From CAVYOD01 sp963770045 (GTDB taxonomy: Bacteria > Acidobacteriota > Aminicenantia > Aminicenantales > CAVYOD01), in assembly GCA_963770045.1 (NCBI GenBank), contig CAVYOD010000023.1, forward strand, positions 62,001-126,000: a stretch of 64,000 nt of DNA, given 5' to 3'. How positions within the stretch are numbered: the stretch's first letter is position 1; each line of letters begins with the position of its first letter. Under the pieces are notes generated by a model. The model was given only the letters and a program-made list of their open reading frames with translations, made no database searches and was not told the DNA's origin. Position numbers and translations under genes: made by a program. Shown one piece after another: positions 17,084 to 27,301 of the stretch.

Positions 17084-18601
17084 TTGTTGATTGTGATTTC
17101 TTTTGTCAGCAGGTGATTGGCCGATCGGATTTCACAAAAATAAACCCCGCCGCTGACCCTTCTCTGGGTCTCATCAGCGGCCATCCCAGCTCGTCTGATA
17201 GAACCCAGGGAAGTTGGTTTCGTTCACCAGAGTTTTGACCTTCTGTCCAGTTTGATTATAAATGACGACCGAAATCTTGTCCAGCCAGGGCGTGAAATAA
17301 TAGAGGTCGACAGACCCGGACGACTTTGATTCCACGGTCAGCGCCAGCCGATCCTGGGTGACCATGGGGATCTTTCTTCTCCTCTCCCTGTCCTTATAGT
17401 CAGGCATAAACTGGAAGGCGTAGCCCAGCCGGGCCTTTAGAGAATATGGCCGGCCCGAATACCACATCCTGTTGAGGACTTGGCCCATCTCCCCTTCCCA
17501 TTCCGTCGCCAAAATGACCCGGGCGCGGTAGACCTGGAAAACGTCCCAGGCCTGGGGCGAATTCGCCGTCATCAAGACCGGATTCTCTGGCGCCCTCTCC
17601 CAGTGGATGCCGTCCACGGATGTCGCGCGTCCGATCCAGGACACTCCCATGGGCCTGTTCCAGCCTTTGTACCACATTTGATAGATCCCGTCCTGGTAGT
17701 GGATGTCGGGTTCGTCGACGCTGTAGCCGTCCCAGCGGCCGGGTTGGTCGGGCACGAAAATCGGGTTTTGGGGATGTTTAGTCCAGTGGATGCCGTCAGG
17801 GGAAGTCGCGTAACCGATACTGGCTTGATCCTGACGCGGATGATAACTGGCAAACCACATCTTGTAACCTGCGGCCGTTTTGAGGACGCTCTGGCCTTCG
17901 ACATTCCTCCCTTCCCAGGGCTCGGTCACCCGGATGACGGGATTTCCCGGGTACTTAGTCCAGTGAATGCCGTCCGGGGAGGTGGCGTAGCCGATGCCGA
18001 AGACTCCGCCGGCCGTGCCTCCCACGTACCAGATCTTAAAAACCCGCTCCTCCCGATCGAAGAGGACGGCTTCGCAAATCAAGATGCTCGAGTCCCAAGA
18101 CTCCGCCGGCCCGAGCCTTATGACGGGGTTTTCAGGATGCTTGGTCCAGTTGATCCCATCGCGCGATGTCGCGACACCGATCTGGCAATGGAGGCTCGTC
18201 GGTGTTCCGACATACCACATCATATATTGTCCGTTATAAAAACCGACGGTCTGGCAGTCCGCCGCCTTCTCTTCCCATGAGCCCGGCAGGCCCGCGCTCA
18301 GGACCGGGTTTCCATAAAACTTGAACCAGCGGTCGCCTCCGGGGAAGAGCACCTCAGGATAGAATCCTTGTTGCTTCACGGCTTCGGCTTCGATTTTGGC
18401 ATACTCGATCAAGGCCTCCGCCCTGGGCAGGAACCGCCATCTCATCTTTCCGTTGCAGGGGAAGGATTGATGGGGAGTAACCAGGAAGCAGATCAAGAGG
18501 ATCGCAAAACTACACTTCCAAAAATTTTTCAAGGCTTTAGGGAATGATTTATCTGCTTTAGACGAGCTTTGCTTCCACCGATAGGTAAGATATCGAATCA
18601 A
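17080..18601 (-). CDS. Secreted five-bladed-propeller glycosidase-like protein with FlgD-like C-terminus, one frame break
   Basis: About 506 aa. A hydrophobic stretch at about 30-45 (CSFAILLICFLVTP) looks like a long signal peptide. The middle has repeated blades of the type IGYATSPDGIHWTKHP followed by NPV or NPI, as in beta-fructosidase/GH43/GH130-like five-bladed propellers; catalytic acids cannot be assigned with certainty. The tail is a FlgD-like Ig domain (VVIYNQTGQKVKTLV, NFPGFYQTSWDG), and after a break near 17178 it ends SGGVYFCEIRSANHLLTKEI, as in exported proteins. Removing one base puts the stop at 17080-17082, overlapping the next start, which supports the repair. It probably binds or cleaves a glycan outside the cell. 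Confidence 0.75.
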
Positions 18602-18963
18602 ATCCGCCTCTCCTCATACCAAAAAAACTGCCGGCCAGATAAGGCACGTCTCGGCCTCTGCCTGTAAGAAGTTTATATGATTTATCAAGGCTTAAAAATT
18701 GTCAAGACACGGTTTGAGAAAGCAGCGAAAATTGGCAAGCCTCTTGGCACGAAAATTGGTTGGCAAGATTCTGGCCATTTATGAAATTCAAACGGGAAAA
18801 GTACCAGGGGAGGCGCTTGGAAGGAGTGACAAGATGCGGGAGGTTGCTGTCACCTCGTGGTGACATTCTTTGGTTTTACCTTTTATTTAATGAGTCAATA
18901 TGCTATAAGATGGACGAAATTTCCGGTGCGCGTCCGTTCGCCATCGGAGCCTGATGTTAGGCC
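18602..18963. other. 362-bp divergent intergenic region
   Basis: No gene is supported. On the minus strand a perfect TTGACA (18700-18705 on plus coordinates) with AATCAT 17 bases away (18677-18682) may drive the glycosidase-like operon. Near 18728-18765 the string CGAAAATTGG occurs twice, followed each time by GGCAAG-like bases. TATAAG at 18903-18908 may be a -10 box for the plus-strand radical SAM gene, but no good -35 box was found. The palindromic repeat seen elsewhere is absent here. Confidence 0.6.
18677..18705 (-). promoter_or_regulatory. Possible sigma-70 promoter for the glycosidase-methyltransferase-PD40 operon
   Basis: Reading the minus strand, TTGACA is followed after 17 bases by AATCAT. 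The start codon at 18601 is about 75 bases downstream, leaving room for a leader. Confidence 0.4.
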
Positions 18964-20448
18964 ATGCGGATAACGTTCATCTACCCGGATTTTGAGAGTC
19001 TCGGCGTCGGTTACCTGATGTCCGTCTGCCGCCAGAAAGGCCACGAGGTGGAGTTCGTCCATTACAGCGCGGAAAATCCATACTTCGACACCAAGAACAA
19101 AGGCCTGTCCCATTCCCGCATCGCCCGGGTCATCGCCGCAACCAGACCGGACGTGGCCGGTTTCTCTTGCGTCACCGACAATTACCGGCATCAGCTCCAG
19201 ATCGCCGCGGAGCTCAAGCGGCTTCTGCCGGAGGTCATCACGCTCTTCGGCGGTGTCCATTCCACCTCCGTTCCCGAGCGGGTCATCGAACGGGCGGAAG
19301 TCGACAGCGTCGCCATAGGCGAAGCGGAGATCTCCCTCCCGGAGTTTCTGGAATCGTGCCGGCCTGCCGGGAATTCTTTCCGCCTTCCCGAGAACGCCGT
19401 CAAGGGCATCGTCTTTAAAAACGACGGCCGGCTCATCGGCAGCTTCGAGGAAGGCGACATCGTCCATGACCTGGACACGCTTCCCTTCCCCTACAAACAG
19501 CCTTTTGTGGAGGCGCTCAGGGACGCGGGCACTTTCTATTTCGTTATCACCTCTCGAGGCTGTCCGTTTAGGTGCTCCTACTGTTACAACTCCTATTGCA
19601 TGCAGGACCGGGGCGGCCCGAGAGTGAGGCAACGCAGTGTGGACAACGTTATCCAGGAGCTCCTCTGGGCCAAAGCCAACTTCCCGATAAGATACATCCT
19701 TTTCCTGGACGACTGTTTCACCACGAACACGCCCTGGCTGACCGATTTCTGCGAGCGCTATAAAAAAGAGGTCGGGCTCCCCTTCTGGTGCCTGACCCAT
19801 CCCCTCTACCTCAACTGGGAAAAGATTAAGCTCCTCAAGCGGGCCGGCTGCAACTCCATTACAATCGGCGTGCAGTCCTTGTCGCAGGAGATCAACCAAC
19901 GGATTCTCCAACGGCAGTCCGATCGCCTGAAGATCGCCGAGGACATCAAAGCCTTCAAGCGATGCGGCATCCTGGTTCAGGTGGACCACATCCTGGGCAT
20001 CCCGGAGGATTCCCTGCCCCTGGAGGAAGAGGCCATCCTCTACTACGCTGAGAACAAACCGGATATTCTCAGCGTCTTCTGGCTGACTTATTATCCTAAA
20101 GTGGCCATGCTGGACATAGCCAAGGAGAGGGGCATCCTGACCGACGGGGACATCGAACGGCTTGAGGAAGGCTTCAAGATCACCCCGGGCAATTTCCACC
20201 TCGGCGGGAGCGTCCGGGACTCGAAGGACTACTACAGCGTCTCTTTGCTGCTCAACTACGTTCCCCTGCTTCCCAAATTCCTCATCAGGTTTCTGGTCAA
20301 AAGCCGCCTATACCGAATGTTCCGGGTCAGGAACTTTTACCTGGCCGTGGCCCTCCCCCGGTTCCTGATCAGCCTGATTAACAAGCGCGATATCATCGGC
20401 CGGAGCAACATCGTCCGATTCATCAATACAGTGTTCCATTTTCGCTGA
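18964..20448 (+). CDS. B12-binding domain radical SAM protein
   Basis: A 494-aa protein. Residues about 1-140 form a cobalamin-binding-like Rossmann domain (FIYPDFESLGVGYLMSVCRQ, FGGVHSTSVPERVIE, IGEAEISLPEF). The radical SAM core starts ITSRGCPFRCSYCYNSYC with CxxxCxxC, then FLDDCFTTNTPWLTDFC and ITIGVQSLSQEINQRILQR. The C-terminal region (about 420-494) is basic and hydrophobic and may touch the membrane. Such proteins methylate or rearrange lipids, tetrapyrroles or antibiotics; no substrate can be named here. It is alone on the plus strand, facing a barrel-protein operon across a 116-base gap. Confidence 0.87.
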   Translation: MRITFIYPDFESLGVGYLMSVCRQKGHEVEFVHYSAENPYFDTKNKGLSHSRIARVIAATRPDVAGFSCVTDNYRHQLQIAAELKRLLPEVITLFGGVHSTSVPERVIERAEVDSVAIGEAEISLPEFLESCRPAGNSFRLPENAVKGIVFKNDGRLIGSFEEGDIVHDLDTLPFPYKQPFVEALRDAGTFYFVITSRGCPFRCSYCYNSYCMQDRGGPRVRQRSVDNVIQELLWAKANFPIRYILFLDDCFTTNTPWLTDFCERYKKEVGLPFWCLTHPLYLNWEKIKLLKRAGCNSITIGVQSLSQEINQRILQRQSDRLKIAEDIKAFKRCGILVQVDHILGIPEDSLPLEEEAILYYAENKPDILSVFWLTYYPKVAMLDIAKERGILTDGDIERLEEGFKITPGNFHLGGSVRDSKDYYSVSLLLNYVPLLPKFLIRFLVKSRLYRMFRVRNFYLAVALPRFLISLINKRDIIGRSNIVRFINTVFHFR

Positions 20449-20564
20449 AGACCCTGCTGGCTTGTCTCCCCAAGACTATATTCTGAGTTGGTTTCGAGAA
20501 CCGGGGAACCTGAGGATTGTTGCCGGGAAAGGAATCCGGCCTTTGAGCTGTTTCTTAGTGACAA

Positions 20565-21158
20565 TCAAAACACGAGCGCCAGCCCGATCCCGAATTCCAA
20601 TCCTCCCAGCTCCAGTGTCCGGCCCTGGTATTCGGCTTGAGCTTTGGTGTACTTCAGCTTCAGGTTCAACCAGACCGGGACGCTCTCGGCAGGCCGGATA
20701 TAGGTCCCACCCTGGAGATGGTAACCGTGAGCATAGTTGGTGACGGTCCCGATGGGATTGTTCTCATAATAAAAATAGAAGTCGGTCCCGACCCCGGCGT
20801 AGGGGAGAAACCAGCCCCTCGGCAAAATGTAGCGGACCCCGAGAGAAAGAGGAAGCATAAAGAATTTCGTCTTTTCTTTGGTAAACGTAAGCTCACCGCT
20901 CCGGGAGAACGCTTTGACCTCGAGGTAGAGATTGAAGTTGGAAACAAGGTTTCCGGACAGGATCAGGCCCTCGATGCTTCCTCCTTTTTGATAGACCTTC
21001 TTGAATTGAGCGTCACTGGGCGTGAAGCGGCCGTAAACAAACTCGACGGTTCCCTGCTTATCGGAAGCGTGGACCAGCGGGCCCAGAAGGACAGACAGGA
21101 CGAAGAAAAGAAGAAGACGGAACGCGATATCTTTCTGGCAGCTGTTTCTTTTGTTCAA
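20565..21158 (-). CDS. Putative outer-membrane beta-barrel protein
   Basis: A 197-aa protein with a signal peptide (hydrophobic core LLLFFVLSVLLGPLVHA). The mature part alternates polar and hydrophobic residues as in small OmpW/OmpX-like barrels (SNFNLYLEVKAFSRSGEL, LSLGVRYILPRGWFLPY, FGIGLALVF) and ends in Phe, the usual recognition residue for the BAM machinery. Short glycine-rich turns occur between strands. It lies 32 bases after the AMIN-barrel gene and is probably in the same transcript. No specific family is recognised; a structural or small-solute role is likely. Confidence 0.65.
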   Translation of the reverse strand: MNKRNSCQKDIAFRLLLFFVLSVLLGPLVHASDKQGTVEFVYGRFTPSDAQFKKVYQKGGSIEGLILSGNLVSNFNLYLEVKAFSRSGELTFTKEKTKFFMLPLSLGVRYILPRGWFLPYAGVGTDFYFYYENNPIGTVTNYAHGYHLQGGTYIRPAESVPVWLNLKLKYTKAQAEYQGRTLELGGLEFGIGLALVF

Positions 21159-21190
21159 AAAAACCTCAACCCTTTAGTCGGAATTCACCC

Positions 21191-22421
21191 TCAAAAGTCA
21201 TACTTGAGCCCTAACAGAAACTGGAGGGAGGAGAGTTTGACATTCAGGTTGAGATTGTTGACCTTCGGGCTGAAGTAGAGCAAACGGCAGTCTAGGTTCA
21301 GAGAGATCTTCGAGCCAATCAAGTACTCCAGATTCACCAGTCCCCCCACGAGCAGGCTCGAGATCGTATCATCGACGTGGGTTATCGAAGTGACCGTCAC
21401 GTCGGCGCTCGTATAAGGGGGGTTGTCCTCGATCGAGAAATCCTGGATGGAGCTGTATTTGCCGCTCGCATAGCCCAGGACCGGGCCCACCCAGAGGGAG
21501 AGCTTGTCAGTTGTTAGGACGGGGTAGGTGCCGGAGAGATAGAAATAATAGAGGTTGTTTTTCAGCTCTTCCGCGGCGCTGACCGTGCGGGGGCTATTCG
21601 GAACAAAGGGATGCGGAATGACCAGGTCGAGCGTCTCCGTATACTTAAACTGAGAATAGCCGAGCCCGAGCGTGAGCCTGATTTCTTTTTCCCCGATCTT
21701 AAAATATTTGCCCACCCCGAGCTCAAAGAGGGGGCTCGATTTCAACTTATAGGACTCACTGTAGGAACCCGTTTCCCCGTAGAGGATCAGGTCTTTTTGG
21801 ATCTGCGTCGTCGAGCTCAAAGGGATTCCGATCCCCCCGCCGAGCTGGACGAAAAAGCTCCTCTCTTTCCCCCCGGTCCGCGCCGTTTCCTGGACGGCCG
21901 TTTTGGCGGGCTTGATTTTCTTCGCCTCGGTGAGCGTTTCTTTCTTCGCCGGCGGTTCCTTTTTTTTGACCTCGGCGGCTTCTTCTTTTGCTTTGAGCGG
22001 GGGCAGGAGCACCTTCCTGCCGGAAAATAACTTTTATACCGTCCTCGACCTGGGATATCCGGTAAAAAGGACTTTTTTCATCGAGGTCGAAGACGACCCG
22101 GGCGACACCGGGCTGGAACTGGCCTGCCCGGACGGTCAAGACTCCCAGATCATTGATCTGGAGCGAAGGCCCAGACGAGATTTTCCCAACCGAGGTCAAG
22201 TCTATTACCAGCCGGTTGGGCTCGCGGAGCTCAAAGATTTCAAAGCTGAAGTTGCCCTGGACCTTGATCATCACCTGGATCTGGTTGTCTGCCTTTTGGA
22301 AGGACATCGCTTTCAGCTCAGAAACACCCTGGGGAGCTGACTTGGCCATCAGGCCCTGGCCGTTCAGCCCAAAAAAGATAAGCGCCATCGCTATCAAGAG
22401 CAATTTTGCCAAGTTTTTCAC
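21191..22421 (-). CDS. AMIN domain fused to an outer-membrane barrel, one frame break
   Basis: About 409 aa. A signal peptide (LAKLLLIAMALIFFGLNG) is followed by an AMIN domain (about 30-125: SELKAMSFQKADNQIQVMI, EPNRLVIDLTSV, VRAGQFQPGVARVVFDLD), known from AmiC and secretin PilQ as a peptidoglycan or septum targeting module. A Lys/Pro/Glu-rich linker leads to a C-terminal barrel-like domain ending LQFLLGLKYDF. Near 21982 an A4 run breaks the frame; A3 joins GAPAPAQSK to EEAAEVKKKEPPAK. The start is a GTG at 22421, supported by AGGAGG 5 bases upstream. The design suggests a protein tying the outer membrane to peptidoglycan, which is inference. Confidence 0.75.
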
Positions 22422-22465
22422 ATCGGCCTCCTATCCAAAGGTCATGATTTTGAACTTTAGCTTTT

Positions 22466-22494
22466 ACTATAGCATATTACAGGCCATTTTTAAC
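22466..22494 (-). promoter_or_regulatory. Possible promoter for the AMIN-barrel operon
   Basis: On the minus strand GTTAAA and TATAGT are 17 bases apart (22489-22494 and 22466-22471), about 45 bases before the GTG start. The -35 box is weak. Confidence 0.4.
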
Positions 22495-22614
22495 ACTTTT
22501 TTCCTTGTTTCAGGCGAATTCCTTGGGCCGGATTGCGCCGCCGGGATTCCCAGCTTTTGGCTTCTTCCCCGACTAAATAAGTGGAGTTAACGGAGGTTTA
22601 TGGCCAGAAACCGA

Positions 22615-22643
22615 TTGACATCTTAAAAAAATGTGGCAAGATA
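22615..22643 (+). promoter_or_regulatory. Sigma-70 promoter for the PKD-domain gene
   Basis: A perfect TTGACA (22615-22620) is 17 bases before AAGATA (22638-22643). The start codon at 22703 follows about 59 bases later, preceded by GAGAAGG as ribosome site. Confidence 0.6.
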
Positions 22644-22702
22644 GATTCATAGATACTTGGAAAAAAATCTGACCGGCGTGGAGGAGTTTGAGAAGGTAAC
22701 CG

Positions 22703-24724
22703 ATGACTGAAATCAGATCAAAATATGCTTTGATTCCGTTCGCTATGTTCGTGCTTTTGGGAGTATTCTCCAGCCGGGCTCAGGCCGGCACGAACGTCTC
22801 CAAGTCTTCGAACCTTGATTCGACCTGCCCACGGATTGCGACCGATTCCAGTGGAAACATCTACGTCGCCTGGGTCGAAATGTATACGACCGAAGGGGGA
22901 GACGTTTTCTTTTCCCAATCCACCGACAACGGAGCGAGTTGGAGCACCGCGCTCAATTTGAGCGGCTCAAGGAAAGCCTATGTCAAGGGCGACCGCACCT
23001 GCGATATCGACGTTGACGGTTCGGGCCGCATCTACGTCATTTGGGTCGAGAGCGAAATCGTGAAGTTCCGAATCTATTCGGGCGGGTCCTGGGGGGCGAC
23101 CTCAACTCTCTACACCACAACTTACAAGTGCAACTGCCCGAAAGTCGCTGTCACCCCGGGAGGTGACATTTTTACCTGCTGGTGGACAGAGAATGGAGTT
23201 GTCCGTTCCCGCGCCCGGGTCGGCGGCAACTGGGAGGATGTCAAGAACATCAGTCGCGCGGGAGCCTTCACAAAATTCCCCGACATCGCCGTCGGCAACT
23301 CGGTCGCCTATTCGGTCTTCGTCGAAAAGGGCTCGAATGGTTACACGGCGGGCTACACGAAACGAAATCTTTCTTACAATTCGGCCTGGACGGCCAAGGA
23401 TAGCCTACCCTCCCACACCGGTTCCAACCAGCACGCGGTCGTGGCCATCGATTCGAGCGACGTGGCCCATGTGGTCTGGACGCCGGAGCTCGGCGGAACC
23501 AGGATTATGACTTATGCCCATTCAACTGGAAGCGGCTTTACGCCGGCCGAAGATATCTCCAGGGAGCAGATGCTGCACTATCCTTCGATCGCGGCCAACG
23601 GTCAGAGGGTTTGCGCCATCTGGCAGATCGGGGCCTACGATGCCGGCACGAGCGTCGCCTACAACATCCGCCAGGACGGAGACTGGGCCGGACAGGCCTC
23701 AATCCCGCAGTCGGGAGGGGGGTCATTCTGCGACGTCGCCGCGAGCCCAGACGGGTCGGTCTTTTATTTTCTCTGGGATTCGGACGGAGAGATCTACTTC
23801 ACCTCGAACTCGTCAAGCCCGCCGCCGCCGCCGCCCGGAAATCAGCCGCCGATTTCCGACTTCACCTTCAACCCGGCCACGGGCGAATACCCCCTGAAAG
23901 TCACCTTCGACGGTTCGGCCTCGTATGACCCCGATGGAAGCGTTGTCGCCTATGCCTGGACGTTTGGCGACGGAGGGAGTGGCGGAGGAAAAATCGTCAA
24001 CCACACCTATCAAAAGAACGGCACCTTCACCGTCAAGCTCACCGTCACCGACGACAAAGGAGCGACCGGAACATATTCCAGGCCCATAAAAATCTTGAAG
24101 CCGAATGTCAACCCGACGGCCGATTTTGCTTTCTCCCCCACAACCGGCATTTTCCCGCTGGCGGTCAATTTTGACGCCTCGGCTTCCCATGATCCGGACG
24201 GATCGGTCGCGACCTATGCCTGGACCTTCGGAGACGGCGCGACAGGCAACGGCAAGCTCACCAGCTACACCTATCACAAGAGCGGGACATTCAGCATCAA
24301 ACTGACGGTCGCGGACGACCGTGGAGGCACCGGCTCAAAGACCAAATCCATCACCGTCTTGGGCCTCTACGCACCGCTGAACGTCCGGTGGCAAACCCAG
24401 GTCGATGAGAGTCTTTTCCAGTCCCGCTATGTTACCAAGATTGAGTGGAGCAGCAATCCAAACAATCAAGGCCTCATCCAGATCACCGGCTACCGTATCT
24501 ACCGGAAGGGAATCCAGGAATCGACCACTGCCTACAGGCCGATCAAGGACGTGGACAGCCAGACCTTCTCGCACCTGGATATGGACGTCAAAGGCATGGA
24601 CCTCTACACCTACGCCGTGACCGCAGTGGACAATCAAGGCCACGAGAGCGCCATCGTCAGCTCTTCCGGAATCTACAGGGATGCAGAGAGAAACGGAAGC
24701 TTGAACAAAGACCCGATCAAATAA
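22703..24724 (+). CDS. Secreted sialidase-fold/PKD/FnIII protein
   Basis: A 673-aa exported protein. A signal peptide (IPFAMFVLLGVFSSRAQA) precedes a beta-propeller-like region (about 30-370) with repeated phrases such as IYVAWVEMYTTEGGDVFFSQ, HVVWTPELGGT and VFYFLWDSDGEI, as in BNR/sialidase-like non-catalytic propellers. A proline-rich linker leads to two PKD domains, each with YDPDGSVVAYAWTFGDG or HDPDGSVATYAWTFGDG. The C-terminal ~110 residues look like a fibronectin type III domain (ITGYRIYRKG, YTYAVTAVDNQGHES). The two PKD copies are close paralogues. It probably binds surfaces or polysaccharides; no catalytic residues are recognised. Confidence 0.85.
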   Translation: MTEIRSKYALIPFAMFVLLGVFSSRAQAGTNVSKSSNLDSTCPRIATDSSGNIYVAWVEMYTTEGGDVFFSQSTDNGASWSTALNLSGSRKAYVKGDRTCDIDVDGSGRIYVIWVESEIVKFRIYSGGSWGATSTLYTTTYKCNCPKVAVTPGGDIFTCWWTENGVVRSRARVGGNWEDVKNISRAGAFTKFPDIAVGNSVAYSVFVEKGSNGYTAGYTKRNLSYNSAWTAKDSLPSHTGSNQHAVVAIDSSDVAHVVWTPELGGTRIMTYAHSTGSGFTPAEDISREQMLHYPSIAANGQRVCAIWQIGAYDAGTSVAYNIRQDGDWAGQASIPQSGGGSFCDVAASPDGSVFYFLWDSDGEIYFTSNSSSPPPPPPGNQPPISDFTFNPATGEYPLKVTFDGSASYDPDGSVVAYAWTFGDGGSGGGKIVNHTYQKNGTFTVKLTVTDDKGATGTYSRPIKILKPNVNPTADFAFSPTTGIFPLAVNFDASASHDPDGSVATYAWTFGDGATGNGKLTSYTYHKSGTFSIKLTVADDRGGTGSKTKSITVLGLYAPLNVRWQTQVDESLFQSRYVTKIEWSSNPNNQGLIQITGYRIYRKGIQESTTAYRPIKDVDSQTFSHLDMDVKGMDLYTYAVTAVDNQGHESAIVSSSGIYRDAERNGSLNKDPIK

Positions 24725-24755
24725 CTCTGACGACTCCGGACCACCGCGTGGCTTC

Positions 24756-24785
24756 TTGACGCCTTTCCTCAAGTGTGTTTATATT
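24756..24785 (+). promoter_or_regulatory. Sigma-70 promoter with a very short leader (second GT39 gene)
   Basis: TTGACG (24756-24761) and TATATT (24780-24785) are 18 bases apart. Only 10 bases separate the -10 box from the ATG at 24796, so the expected transcript start leaves a 2-5 base leader without room for a Shine-Dalgarno site. Confidence 0.6.
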
Positions 24786-24795
24786 ACCCTGATCT

Positions 24796-27215
24796 ATGAT
24801 TTCCGAGAAAATCTCTTCTGAAAAAGCCGCTTTCGTTTTTCTCATTATTCTGGCGCTCTTAGTCCGGACCTGGGGCATCAACTTTGGCCTCCCCCTTTCT
24901 CTCAATGTCGATGAAGCCCGCATTGCCCAGATCTGCATTGACTATTTCAGCAAAGGATTGAATCCCCATTTTTTTCACATTCCCACACTTTATACCTATC
25001 TCGGTCCGGAACCTGGGCGCTTTACTGCGGGCGGGAAAGATCGCGGGAGATTCCCGACGCGGGCTGAATTTATCGCTCATTTCAATCAGGACCCAACCAT
25101 CTTTTACATCCTCGGCCGCATGCTGACCGTTTTCCTGAGCGTGGGGACGGTGCTGCTTGTCTATTTCATCGGAAAAAGGATGTACAGCTGGCGGCTGGGA
25201 TTCCTGGCCGCACTTTTCCTCATTTTCTCGCCCGAACACAACAAGATCTCCCACTATATGGAACCTGATTCTCCGATGCTTTTTTTCCTGGCTCTGTCAT
25301 TTCTATTCATCTGGTTCATTTATACTCGGGGCGAGCGGAAGTACTATCTGTTGGCCGGACTGGCCGCCGGACTTGGCCACAGCCACTAAGTATGGAGGTC
25401 AAATTCTTTTCCTGCCCCTCTTCCTCGCTCACACATTTTACATCCTGGAAAATAAGCTTCCCCTCCGGAGAATCATCTTCAGCTCGAATCTCGTTTTGTC
25501 CGTCGTCGTTTTCTTCGCGGCCTTTTTTGCCGGTTGCCCCTATTCGATCCTGGACTTTCCCACATTCTGGAGAGACTTCAGCTGGCAGTCCCGGCATCTC
25601 TACACGGTGGGCCATTTTGGCGATTCGACGGCCGACCCGGCCTGGCTTTTCTACCTTAAATATGGTTTCAGAGAGAACGTCGGAATCCTGGCCCAGTTCC
25701 TTGTTCTAGGCGGAATCGTCTTTGGCCTCGCCCGTCATAGGAAGAAAGACCTGATCCTTCTCTCCTATCCCCTTTTCCTGTTCATCATCATCGGCACATG
25801 GAAGACAAGAGCCACCCGGTACATGCTCCCCCTCGCACCGTTCTTTATTCTCTTAGGGGCACTCTTTCTGGACGCTCTATTGTCGCGGCTAAAAGGGCTG
25901 TCCTCTTTGCGCCTTTTAAGAGCAAAGGTTCCTGCCGCGGGAGAAAAAATCCTCGCCGCTGCCGTGGTCATTCTCTTCCTCCTGGCCCCAGCCTACAAGG
26001 TCATGATGTTCGATCGCACCCTCACTCAGCAAGATACCCGGATCACGGCCAAGGTCTGGATTGAAAAGATCATCCCGAAGGGCAGCCGGGTCGCACTGGA
26101 GTCCTACTGCCCTCAACTTTCCTCAGCAAGATTATGAACTTTTTTACCGGCACACCCTGAGCCAGGTCAACCTGGAGTGGCTCAGTTGGAAAAAAATCCA
26201 ATATGTGGTCACCAGCGACGCCATGTCGGCCCGGTTCACCCGCTTTCCCAAAGAATTTCCCAAAGAAGCGGAATTTTACCGTTCGCTGGAAGCCCACGCC
26301 GTCCTGGTAAAAACCTTTGAGCCTGCCTGGGATGAGTACAAGAATGACCTCGCCTTGACCGACCTCCACAACCCCACGATCAAGGTCTACAAATGGACGA
26401 GCTGTCCCACCTTTCTTTTTCCCGGAAATTTTGCCTTTTATTCGCAGAGTGTCGCCCTGAAAAAGGCAGATGACGGGAGCTGGACACTTTCCAGTTTCGT
26501 TACCGGAAGGCCGCTCCCCGGGCTGGATGAACAAGTGAGAAACCCGTACGTCCGGATCTCCGATCACCGGGGAAAAGAAATCAGTAGGTTAGAGGTTTAC
26601 CCGGGCCGTTTGGAGAAAGAGTCCGACTTTTCCTATTCGGGTTCCGCTCGTCTTCCTTCATGGTCGGATGATGCCAAGGTTTCGATCGGCTATAAATATG
26701 CCCTTAAGACCCCCGGACTCAGGCTTCCCAAGCCGGAGGGAGAGCTGGCCAAAGAATCCACTGTCTTTGAGGGAACGGTCAAGTCTGATCCTTCCCAAAA
26801 GTCCTTCCTCTGTCTTTATTATTACATCCTCGTTCCAAACGACCGCGGCCATGCTTACTGCCAGGTCGTTTCCCTGGCCAACAAGGGCGGGTCATGGCGA
26901 CTCTCCAGCACGGTGTTCGGGGGAGAGCTCCGCTGGGGCGATGAGTCCGTCCTCAACCCCTTTGTGCAAATCATCGACCAAGACGGCCGTGAGGTTCAAA
27001 AACTCGTTCTCTTTGAGGGCAGGGTGGGCTCTTGGCAGGCCGACCGCAGAGCGCCCGTCAGCGGATCGTGGGAAATTCCTTCTCTGCCTCGTCCCTTCAG
27101 GATCATGGTCGGCTACGACGCCTTTTACAACAACGAAAAGCCGGCCCGAGCCGGAGGATCGGAAAGTTTCGAGGTCCGCGAGCTCCCGCCCTTCGAGGAA
27201 AGAAGTGAGCGGTGA
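24796..27215 (+). CDS. GT39 glycosyltransferase with duplicated C-terminal beta domain, frame breaks
   Basis: About 805 aa in all. The N-terminal GT-C region starts with a membrane helix and the acidic loop NVDEARIAQICIDYFSKG, then HFNQDPTIFYILGR and about ten hydrophobic segments. The frame breaks near 25375 (AAGL to ATATKYGGQILF) and near 26118 (ESYCPQL to PQQDYELFYRH), each fixed by one base fewer; a compensating pair may exist at about 25008-25055. The last ~270 residues contain two related beta-rich units, SWTLSSFVTGRPLPGLDE and SWRLSSTVFGGELRWGDE, each followed by a VRISDHRGKEI or VQIIDQDGREV strand. This tail is unusual for GT39. The enzyme should transfer a sugar from polyprenyl phosphate at the periplasmic side. 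Confidence 0.78.
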
Positions 27216-27255
27216 AAAAACCAAAGCTCACTTCACTTGTTGCGCCTTTGATCCA

Positions 27256-27293
27256 CTGCTCACTGCTCACGGCTCACTAAAATGTGTTATAAT
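27256..27293 (+). promoter_or_regulatory. ftsK -10 box adjoining GCTCAC-type repeat units
   Basis: A perfect TATAAT (27288-27293) ends 8 bases before the ftsK ATG, so the mRNA would be leaderless. Where a -35 box should be lie the 7-base units CTGCTCACTGCTCACGGCTC (27256-27275) of the intergenic repeat, with no TTGACA. Confidence 0.5.
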
Positions 27294-27301
27294 CTCCCCC
27301 G

